Shown piece after piece: positions 22,601 to 34,600 of a stretch of DNA of 64,000 nucleotides. The notes beneath the pieces were generated by a model. The model was not told the DNA's origin. It saw only the letters and a list, made by a program, of their open reading frames with translations, and ran no database searches. The DNA is from Ifrita kowaldi (lineage: Eukaryota; Chordata; Aves; Passeriformes; Cinclosomatidae): contig VZRS01011941.1 in assembly GCA_013398055.1 (NCBI GenBank), positions 1-64,000 on the forward strand, written 5' to 3'. Positions within the stretch are counted from its first letter, which is position 1, and the number at the start of each line of letters is the position of its first letter. The position numbers and the translations under genes are program-made.

Positions 22601-25600
22601 GATGAAATAATCCTTCTGCCGGTATCCCTGCGGGAAGAGAGCGGGATCACACGGGGAGAGGACACGGCTGATGGCCACAGGGACATCTCAGCTCAAATGG
22701 GGGCTCCTCTCCCTGGGAACAAGAGGGAACAGCCTCAGGTTGCACCAGGGGAGGTTGAAGTTGGATGTTGGGGGAGGTTTCCCCACAGAAAGTGCTGTCA
22801 CTGCCCCGGGCAGTGATGAAATCCCAATCCCTGGAGGGATTTTAAAACCACGTGGATGTGGCACTTGGGGACGTGGGGCACTGGTGGGCTTGGCAGTGCT
22901 GGGGGAATGGTTGGACTCGATGGTCTGAGAGAGCTTTTCCAACCCCAACGATTCTGTGATTCTAAAATCTCCCCCAAATTCACAATCCTGGGGTGAATTT
23001 TTCCAGTCATGGCTGAGGGGATGAGATTCTGCAGGAGCAGATTTCACAATATTATCAGAACAGCAGCTCTCAGCTTTTCCCTAGAATTAACTTCTACCTC
23101 AAGTTTTGAGCTGCAGTTTTATTTCACAGAATCACAGATCAGTGAGGTTGGACAAGGCCTCTGGGATCATCGAGTCCAAGCTCTGACCCAACACCATCAA
23201 GGCACTGAGGGCCACATCCAGCCTTTCCTTATTTCCACGCAGATGTGATCTTCACTTTCTCAGCACTCACAATCCTCAGTCACTGATGTGGTTTTACTGC
23301 TTAATATGACATGATGACTTCTCATATTTAAATAAAATCCTGTGTTACTCAGCTTCCAACAGGAAGCTGGGAAGAAAGCTTGGAATTCATCCAGCTCTGC
23401 CCAAATAAAGCCTGGCTGCCAAACACCATGACAGCCTTTCCCTGTGCTAAACACTGACTTTTCTGTTTCTCAGAAAAGCAAATATTTACACCTGTTAACC
23501 TGAACCAGATAATGGAACCGCTGGCTGTTAGTTGTGCAGCTGATTTGTTCTGTCAGAATTCCATAAAAGGCTTGGTTTATAAATCTAACAACAAGGTTTA
23601 AATGACACAGCCATTTAAACTGAAACTGAAAACACCAGATAAGAAAAGCATCTGGAAACTCCCATAAACAAAGCTCATGTTCTTTGCAAGCCAAGTCGAC
23701 TGTGCCTCTTTAAAAAGACTTATCAACAACAGCAAAAGCTCTGATTTGAAACAGAAATGCATGAAAATGTTATGTACGTACATCTATGAAGGAAGCATTG
23801 ATGTAGTCTGTGTACTCCTGCCCTCTTTTCATGGACAGAATCACTCTGTTGAAATCATCTGAAAAAAAAAAAGTCTAGTCTTAGTTTTGAGTCCAGCCTT
23901 ACTTTTGAGTCCAGCCTTACTTTTGTTAACTGCACGTGGAAGAACAAACCCCACCAAATCTCTTCTCTGAAATGCTCATTTTCAGGTGCAAACATTACAG
24001 TGCTGCTCAGACCATGCAAGGAATCCCACAGAAAATGGGGGGCTTTAAAAGGTGTAAGTGCTGAGTTGTTTAATTCAAAAGACCTGATTGTAACAGATTT
24101 TGGGATGATTTAGTAAAACCCAATTCACTGCATTTTTTTACAGATGACACTTCATAAGAGGAGCTGTGTCCTGAGATGGGCTGGGCTGCTGCCAGCAGCC
24201 AGATCCAGTGTGTGCTCCCAACCAGGGATTGATGGCACTGGTTTGTCTCTGGAGATCAGAATTTGGGCTCTTACAGGGGATGATCTGGATGACTCTGGCT
24301 TTCTTCATGTTGGCTGGAAGGTTGCCAGTTCTCATGTTCTCCTTCATGATGCGCACGTTGGTCAGCTTCTGCAAGAAACCACGCGGGAGGGTGAGAGCAC
24401 AGGGACAGGAGTGGGGTCACTGAGCACCTCCTGCCCTCACAGGGCCCTCCAGGGACTTTACTGGGGCTAAATCAGTGCCACAGCCACAGGGAGCCTGACT
24501 CTGCACAAAAGCCACTTCATGGTCCTGCCTACAACAATTCAGAAAGAGTCACAGAATCCCAGAATGGTTTGGCTTGGAGGGACCTTAGAGCCCATGGGGA
24601 CACCTTAAAGACACCTCCCACTATCCCAGGCTGCTCCAGCCTGGCCTGGGGCACTGCCAGGGATCCAGGGGCAGCCACAGCTGCTCTGGGCACCCTGTGC
24701 CAGGGCCTGCCCACCCTCACAGCCAAAAATTCCTCCACAGTATCCAATCTAATCTTCCTGCCCTCAATACTGTTGATTTTTGAACTTGTTGCTCTATCAT
24801 CAAACTTATTTTTACATCATTTTCTTTACCCAGTTCCCAATTTCTGGTTAAATTAATTGCCTAAAGCAAAGAGAGAACTCCAGTGAACCCCCAGATGTCA
24901 ATTAGTAGTTTATCTCTATATAGAAAATAAGTATTTCAGCAGAAACAAAATCATAACTATTCCTCAGGGCACGGAAATCATTTTAACAATGATCACAGCC
25001 AGCCAGTGTGGTTTGCTTCATCTGGGGTTTCTCCACCGATCAGAAATGGGTTTTTTGGGGGTTTTTTTGAGGCTTTTCTCCTGACAGTCTGGACACTCAG
25101 CACCAGCCCTGTAAACTCTCTGCAGTTCTCCCTGCTGTCAGTGTCCTCGGAGTTAACAATCCCACTGGGATGCAGATTAGGAGCACCTAATCCAGCTTCT
25201 TCTTCCAGCATTATCTGATCTGGCAACCAGCACCAGACCCAGGGAATCACTCCCCTTTTCTTTCATAAACAAACAAAAAACATTTAGGGAAAGGCTATGG
25301 AACACACAGCCCTGAGTGAGCATTTAGGGAACAGGATGTTCAGCAAGGCCCCATTCACAACAACCACAAAACAAAACAACTTCCCTTTCATGCACCTTTA
25401 AGGTTACAGTTTTATCCTCTTGGCTTAAATCTTAGGAATCCTATGGCAAAGATTTCCATACTTACTTTAAACTCCTCTTCCAGCCCTATTTTGACCAGGT
25501 TTGGTGCAGCGTTGTGGGATGTCTGGAGGTGTTTTTCCAGGGATGACACATCCAGCTCCGTGTCCCCATAGAGGTAGTACTCAAGTAAGGCTTGGTAAAT

Positions 25601-28600
25601 GAAGGAATATTGCATCTGGAGGGGACAGGGAGGAGATGAAGGGAGGGAAATTAGGAATTCTGGGATTTCTTTCATTTAAAACCACAGAATGGTTTGGCTT
25701 GGAAGGGACCTCAAAGCCCCCCCAGTGCCACCCCTGCCATGGCAGGGACCCCTCCCACTGTCCCAGGCTGCTCCCAGCCCCAATGTCCAGCCTGGCCTTG
25801 GGCACTGCCAGGGAGCCAGGGGCAGCCACAGCTGCTCTGGGCACTCTGTGCCAGGGCCTGCCCACCCTCCCAGGGAACAATTCCTGCCCAATATCCCACC
25901 CATTCCTGCCCTCTGGCAGTTCAAAACCACTGCTCCTTGTCTTGCCACTGTCTGGGGTACAGTCTACTGATTATTAAAATAACAATAATTAGAAATTATT
26001 AAGCTACACCAGAGTTTTCCTGTTACATCACTGACATTTTCTGACATTCCACTCTCATGTGCACGGGAAAACCTGGAAATGACTCCTAAAAATTATGTGT
26101 TTTATGTGTGGTCTTCACCTGTACCTTCTCCCCCATCCTTCCACTGGGCTTTGGAATTAGAAAATCCCAGAATGGCTGGGGTTGGAAGGGACTTTAAATC
26201 CCATCCATTCCACCCCTGCCATGGGCAGGGACACCTCCCACTATCCCAGGCTGCTCCAAGCTCCATCCAACCTGACCTTTTCCAGGTGTGCGACAGCACG
26301 GGACACACTGAGCTGCACAAGGGAGTGCGAATAGAGCAGCATTTCCCTCTCTGCCCAGGCAAAGCTGGAATTCCAGGTGATTCAGGGGCACTCACGTCTG
26401 TCTGAACCATCTGGGGCCGCTGATTGCGGATCCTGGAGACGAACTCGAACACGTCCACCTTGTGCTCCGCGTGCATCATGTCGATGATGGCGTCGATGAC
26501 GATGAAGGTGCCCGTGCGCCCCACGCCAGCGCTGGGGAGGGAACAAACACACCCATCACTTCACTGTGATTGATGGAATCTCCCCTGATGAGGGAGACTT
26601 ATAGAGTCCTGGCTAGAAGGTGGAAAAGATGAGAGGAGTCTTCAGATTCTTTGCTTCCAGATCGTTGTTTTATTAAGTTTTATCAGAGGAAGAGAGAGCT
26701 GGACACAGCACCCAGTAAAGAATGCAGAAGAAAGCCCCAGTTATCAAGATTACCCAGCCCTTTTAAAGGTAAATCACCCAATGAAAGCTTAAAACAAAAG
26801 ATATATTTACTTTTCTACCAATGTTCAATAAATCACACTCTTGAGTGTACAGGAACTGCGGAATTTTTTATCCAATCACCCTAAATTACTTTTACTGAAA
26901 ATATGGAGTGGTAGAAGAATAAGAAGAAGCAGCCCTGGAGAACAACAACAATCCTCATGTTGAAGTTTTTAGCTTTTATCTATTTACTACATTAACAAAC
27001 CCAAAGCCTCTAAATTTTTCACCCTGTGACTACTCTATCACCTCGTTTACACCAGTGTTGATTCTAATTCTTCCCAGAGTGTTGGTAATTTTCTCCATGG
27101 ACGAAGGTCAAAACCAGTGTTGTTCGGGGGGGTAGAACCCTTCAAAACAGGCAGAGAAATATTCTCTGCACTTTGGGTTCCCACACACACCAAATCCCCC
27201 ATGGAAACGCCCAGCCTGCAGGGATTGCTGCAGCAGTGAGCCTCATGCTCAGACTGGACTGAAACACCCACTGGGAAACATTAAATTTCACAGAATTGTG
27301 GAATCATTAAGGCTGGAAAAAATGTCTCAGATCCTCAAGTCCAACTGTTCCCCCCATGTCCCCAAGTGCCACATCCACAGGACTTTTATATCTCTCCAGG
27401 GATGGGGATTCCACCCCCTGTGGCTTGTCCCAATGCCTGGCTACCTTTCAGTGAAGAGATTTTTCATCATATCCAATCTAAACTTCTCCCTTTTTCATTT
27501 TAACAAGGACAGCAAAAAAAGAGGGGTGTTTTTAACATAAAAACTCAGCCCTTCCCAGCTGATGCCATCAGAATTATATTTAAAAAGACATTGGAAAAAA
27601 AAAATCTGCTGGACCATCTGTAATAATTCAGGTTAAGATGAAATTTCAATTATTCTTTTAGTAATCTTTAGCTCCACATTTCCCACCGCTGCCATCCCTA
27701 AACACTTTTTTGGTTTTTATATCCTTAAAAGCCACGAGAGGGAGCACGACTATTAGAAATGACAGAATTCCAGCGACTTTCAGCTCTTCCTTCCAGAGGA
27801 AAAGGGCATGGCATCCTGTACTAGTCATTAGGGGCTTTCCTTGAACCTCCGGGCAGTTTGCTTGGCTGCAATGGCCACAAACACCTCCAGGAACACGATA
27901 AAAACATCTCCCCTCCCCTCACGGCCTCAAAAATACAAAGCAATTCTCAGCAAGGCAACGTTAGGTTTTAAATAACGTCAGAAAAAAACATTATTGTGTT
28001 TGTAGTAGAATTATTTCATATCCCACACACGCTTTAACAGCAGTGAAACCAAAGCCCAGGAGCTCCTCTGCTCCACAGGTCAGGAGGGACGATGGGATTC
28101 CCTTCCCTCTCCCTTCCACCCATCCATGTTGGGCCTCTGGCACCATGAGGAATCCCCCTCATGTCTTAATTCCCACTTTTCCTCCTCCTGACAGCCCTGG
28201 AAGCCACCTCTGAGCATGGATCTCCCCTCACTGCTCACTCCTGGGACTTCCACCCCTGAGCCCCAAGCACAGCTTCCTCACTTCCCTTTCCAGCCCTGAC
28301 AGCCCTTTTTACACATCCCTGCTCCCTCCCCACGGTTCCCTGATCAGATCAGCTCTGGATTCCATCCCTGCACGTTCCTGCTAAAGCTGGTGACTTCCCC
28401 ACCCTGGACATTCACCTCGGAGCCCCCTGAGTGTCTCCATCCTGAGCCTGCTTTGTGGCATCCCTCACTCAGACATTCCTCAAAGTCCCTCTCTGCTCAC
28501 TGAAAGATTCCTATTTCTAAAAAAACCTATTTCTAAAAACTCACCGAATACAAGAAAGGGCAGAAAATCCTCATCCTGCCACTCCTCATTTTCACCTGCT

Positions 28601-31600
28601 GACTTCCAAATGCTCACTCAGTGTTTAATTCACTTCCAAAATCTCACTGGAGAGGTGTTGGTCAGAGTGGCTGGGCCAGATTTTTCTACAAGCTCCCAAA
28701 AAGGGCTGGTTACTCACTGCTGATGGGCTTCCCTTTCCTTTTCCCAACAATCCAGTGCTGTCACATCCTGAACTCGGACGGAAGTTCAGCGTCACCTCTG
28801 TCCCTTACTCTGACACTGCACGAGCCCCCAGCACTGACCTCACTGTGCTCTGCTGGCCCTTCATATTTAAATCTCTGCAGGTATTTATTAAATTATTTTG
28901 TATTTTCCTTCCTTTTGTCTTTCCTTCTGCTGGTTAAACTGAGCACAGCATTTCCTGCTGCTGCCAAATAAAGCTCAAGCCCAGAATGAGACTCCACACA
29001 CAGCAAAGGGCTATAAAAATATTCTCAGCTGAGACAACTCAAATCTGCTTTTCCCATTGAAATGGTTTTCTTCAAGCCTTTTATTTAAGACACCTGGGAG
29101 AGAAGGTGAATCCCAGCAAGGCAAGAGCTGCATGGAAATGAAACAACAAATCTGGCTTGCCCAGGACAAACACCCTCCTTTTCACCAGCACACACTTCCA
29201 TTATTTCTAGCAAGGAAAAAAGAGACAAATAAGGAATTCACAGCATTTTTTTCCTTAAAAACAAGGCCCAGACAGACAAAGCTGCTCTTTTTCTCTTTTC
29301 ATTCTGCTCTTGTGTTCATTTCATTCTAACCTTGCAATGATAATGGCTCCTGGAAAGACACTTCTTGCTCAGTGGTGAGCTTACAGTTGCTCACAGGTTG
29401 CAGTTCTTCTCTTTAAACTGTTTGGGAGTTTGGTTTTAGTTTCATTAAAGATTTCAACAGCTTGGCACCAGCCTCTGACAGCAGGATGTGCCTGTGTGAG
29501 TGACCAAGAATTGCTTCTGCATTGGTATGAAGCACATTCTTCAAATTGCAGCATTTAACTCTCTTGAATGCAAGTCTTTCTTCCAAGCTTTTTAGGCATT
29601 TCACGGCTAATTTCCATAAAAACCTGCAGTTTGACTGTGGGAGAAGTGGGGGATGAATTCCCAGAACAGCATTGAGTGGCAAAGGCCACGGATTTCTATC
29701 ACCAGGCTGTTTGTCTGACAAAGAACAGATTTCTACCAAACAATGGATATCCCTCATAAAAAACCCCCAAACAGAACAACAACTTCTGACAGCAAAGACA
29801 GGGCTTTGGAAATTGTTTTTACTCTGGGCTCTCAAAAACTCAGCATATTATTATCCTTTAATAGAAATGTGTGAGTAAATATATGTATTCATATGAATAT
29901 TTAAAAATACACATATATATTAAAAATGCATATAAACATATCTTTATATATAAATATATAAAACAAACATAAATATATAAATATATAAAATATAGATATA
30001 TAAAAAATATAAAAATACATATATTTAAAAATACATATATATAAAAATAACTCCAGGCCAAGCCACAAGAATGGTTTGAGGAGCACATACATACCTACAG
30101 TGAACCACAATTGGTCCAGCATGGGCAGGATTCAACGATTTGACTTTTTTCAGGAATTTCAGCATCCCAATAGGTGTGAAAGGCACCCCAAAATCCGGCC
30201 AGCTGGTGAAGTGGAGCTGTGTGACGAGCCTTGGAGCTTTACATCCCTCGTGGAGCTGCAAGAACACCCAGACTCAGAGCTGACATCTCATTTTTCATGC
30301 AAAGATTAATAAACAAACTGCCGTGGTAATTTATGGCTTTACTCCTCACCACACTCAAGAACCTGACTCCGGGATTTGGAGTTTACAGTGTGTGTAAAAT
30401 ACAAACACTAAGTGAAAATATCGTCTGTTATTAATCTGCAGTGGGATAATCCCAGGACAGGATTGCAAAGAGTGAGCCAGACTCTTCCAAATAGGCAAAT
30501 ATAGCCAAATTCACTCATTTTTTTATCAGTGCAATTTTTTTCCCAAAAGCTCAAGTCCCTGCTCCTGTGCTGGGCTGTGACAAGGGACAGAAAATCCCTT
30601 TGGGCACAGAAATCCAGAACCTCTCCCAACCCACGGATTGTAGTGGACGCTCTGTGGGCAGACCCCGCCTCCCTGCCTGGGAGAGGCACCACACTCTTCT
30701 CCATTTGCAAATCAATTGCTTGAATTCCTTCTAAGCACATATTTGCGATTTTATCGGCTTTTCCTCAGGATTAGGGAAACCCCCAGGGGCAGCTCTGTGC
30801 TCACCGACTGCACGCAGAACTTGCGGATGGTGTAGTCCACCAGCACGATGCAATCCTCCACAGACACACGGATATTCCCGTAGGTCCAGCAGCCCTGGTC
30901 AGGCCAGTACTGGTAACACTTCTCCTGCACAAAACCACAGGCGATTTTAGAGCCCCGACTCTGCTTTCACTGCCGGGCGCTCGTGGGGTTATTTGAAAAC
31001 ACGGAAGGTGAGTACAGCTGTGAGTGTGCACAGCTTTAACACCCTGCTGCTGCTTCTTAAACTGATGCAGAGAAGGTGAGAACAGCTTTGAGGTTGTTTT
31101 TTAACCTGCTCAGCCCCACACAGCTTTTGTTTCGGTTTGGCAGCTCTGTTACAGGGTGTCCAACTGCAGGCACCGTGAGGTTTTCACTCTGTTTTCCAGC
31201 TTTAGCTGCAGCCAGTGAGAAATTCAAAGCAGTTCTCATTTGGAGCCACCAGGAATATCCAGATTTCACAGCTCTGGCTGCTCACACTGGTAGTGGGCCC
31301 TCATGGACTGGCTTTGCTGTCTGAGCTTCACCAAGCAGCAGTAAAAGTGCAGGAAAATAAAGCCCAGGAGGCAAACAAGGAGTGCCCGTCCTCAGGGGAG
31401 GAACGGAGGACAGGAAGGAACAGCAGCACCCTGACAACGAAGCAGCTTTAATTTCTCATTGTTTAGTTGACAAATCGGGCATTTTGAAACCTAATACTCA
31501 AGAAAATTTTTTATCTTCATTCCCAATCAATCCCATCCAGAAGTGCAGCCTTATACCGGGATGAAACCATTGGAGCTTTCCCTTGGCTGTGAGCTGTGCA

Positions 31601-34600
31601 GGACACCACTGGCTATCAGAATTTCTCCTTCTGAGCAACTGATATAAATGAGTATTTTAGAAATGAAAACTGCATTTTGGAGCAGGAACTCTCAGCTGTG
31701 CTGACAGGGGCCAGGGCAGGAAGTAGTCAGAAATGCACCTCGCCAAACCCTGAGAGCCACGACTGCTTTTGGAGCACAGGGGACATCCCAGAGCAGAGTG
31801 AAAGTTCTTTACCTCTTTTCTTTCTTTCAGGTTGGTTAACATGACAATAATGGCTGATTTCTGCTCCCAGATCATCCTCCAGAAGTCATTGACTGTTTCC
31901 TGCTTGGGTCCTGCAGACAGAACAGGGCAATGCTCAGGAGAGGGGATGGAGCAGATCCCAGAGCAGCCCCACACCCCTGCCCTGGGCACCCCACCCAGAG
32001 CTGTGTTTGCTAAGGCCGCCACAGGTTTGGAATACACTAAATAAATATATTTATATGTTAAATAACTCCCCATGTTTTCTTTTACATAATCATACACCCA
32101 AATCTACGTTTTTAGGAGAAATCTCCTCTCTTGAAATATTCATAAAATCACAGAATGGTCTGAGTTGGAAAGGACTTCAAAGCTCATTTACTTTGCACCC
32201 CCTGCCATGGCAGGGACACCTCCCACTGTCCCAGGCTGCTCCCAGCCCCAATGTCCAGCCTGGCCTTGGGCACTGCCAGGGATCCAGGGGCAGCCACAGC
32301 TGCTCTGGGCCCCCTGTGCCAGGGCCTGCCCACCCTCCCAGGGAACAATTCCTTCCCAATATCCCACCTATCCCTGCCCTCTGGCAGTGGGAAGCCATTC
32401 CCTGTGTCCTGGCACTCCAGCCCTTGTTCCAAGTCCCTCTCCAGCTCTCCTGGTGCCCGTTTAGTTGATTCTCCAATGTATTCATTTTAAAATAATCTTG
32501 TAACCAAACTATGGCAGGAGCAACATTCAGCATTCCTAATTTGCAGCTCTTCCCCCTGCCAAGGTCCAAGGTTCCCACAACAAACTCAGAACAGATTATC
32601 AGGAGACACCAATTTTGGAGAAGCAAAGAGGGTCTGGAGGGGAAATGAGCCTCTGCTCAGAGCAGAATCTCCAGGTCTAGAGGCAGTTGGTCACCTCACA
32701 CATATTTCAAGTTCATTTTTAACTGTGGCCTCTAAATCCAGCCTCACACTTGACCACCACCTGCAGCTAAAAATAACCTTTAAAACACATCTATAATTAA
32801 ATGTGCTTAGCCCTAAACTGTAGAGAAGAGAGAAATGAGAACAACTTACCTTGTGCTGCTATAAATTTATTCTTTTCTTTATAACCCTGTGGAAATAAAT
32901 ACCACAGCAGTTAAAAGGTGAAAGGCCAACATGTGCTAGCAGAGAATTACTTCTTGAATTCCCAAAGTTTGGCCAGCTGTGGGCAGCTCTCAACTCACAT
33001 CTATGTATGATGCATTAATGTAGTCTGAAGGTGGGACTCCATCAATTTGGGTCAAAATCACTCTGGAATGATCATCTGAAAGAAAACAAGCACATTGGCA
33101 AGCTCATCAACATGAAATTTGGTATTTCCTTGCGAGCAGGAGGCCTGGAAAAGCACAGAGTTCCCAAAGCACAGACAGCACATGAAGAGCATTTCTGACC
33201 AGTGAAATTGTTATTATCTGAGCATTTCCAGCAAATGAACGCTACCAGCAGCCTGCTCAGTGCCAAAATCACGGGTCTGGTTTAAAAGAAAAAGGAATGG
33301 CTTACATGGCAGGATGTTGGGATATCTGTTCTTCTCCCTGTTTTCTTCCTTATTTGCCATTTCAAACGTTCCCTGCACATATCCAGATGTTAATGACTGA
33401 AAAGAACAAAGACATAGAGTCAATGTGTTAGAAAACAAATCATTTTGACTGCACATGGCTCAGGGAAAATGTGCATCCAACAGAACTAAACATATTTCAA
33501 CCTTTTTCCCTCAGTAACTTTCACTACTCTCCAACAGGCAACTACACCCTGGCAGATTTCACTCCAGAAAACGAGTTCAGCAGTTGGGGAAAGAGAAGGA
33601 ATTTTTTCTTCCCCTCTCAGAGATCACAGTTATTTAGCAAATTGTTAAACTCTGAGCTGCTGCCTGGAGCTGCCATCTGCTGTGGTGACTCAGAGCGCGC
33701 GACCCAGCCGTGCCAGCGCCACGCTCCACAGCCACTCACGGCACCCACACTGGGCTCAGGCACACAGACAGGGCTGGGGGCTGAGCCCCTCTCTGCCAGT
33801 GACATTAAATAGCCAAAATCTTGATCAGCTCTGCACGTGAAGGCCCAGCCCTGGCTGAAAAGGAGGAAGGAAAAATAATTTGTGGGGTTTTTACGCGGTG
33901 CGAGCGCGAGTTGAATTCTGAGAGTCATCAGCAAGAGCTGAGTGCAGATGAATTTAGTCTGGCTTAAAAAAAACCAACAGTCATGGAGGGAAATAAACCA
34001 AAGGAAAAAACAGAGAGGAGGGTGAAGATGAAAGCAGGGCGGTGCCCAGGGTGGAGCTTCTCCACAGCTGAGATGCCGCCACTGCAGATGGACAAACCAG
34101 AACTGGATTTCCTGGAGTTCCTTTAACCGAACTCCAAAACCCCCAGTGCCAGCAGGGTGGATCCCACCGAGGTAAAATCCCAGCGCTCTGGGAAGGCACC
34201 ACCACCTTCTCCCACTCTTGTACCTCCCACTGCCCAGTTTGAGTCACACAGGGCAAGGAAAAACATGGTCAGGGAGGGCACAGCTGCACCAAGCAGCCCT
34301 GGGTGGGTGGCTGGCAGAGAACAGGGCTGGAATTCCCCCTGGAAACACAAAGGTGGAGCAGGGGGAGGAGAGGGGAGGTACGGGGAGCACTGATCCTCCA
34401 CCACACAGGAAACAGCACCAGCTTCTGTGGGTTTGGTCTGTTGGGGCTTTTATGGCACGTAAAGCTGTGAATGTAAAAGAAAGGAGGTTAAAAGAGGGTT
34501 GAGAAAGAAAGCTGCTTTCAGCAGACTGAAATCCCGTAGGTGAATGAAGCTCATGGCTTTTTATCAGCCCATTTTGCTGATTAAAATACATTTATGATTT

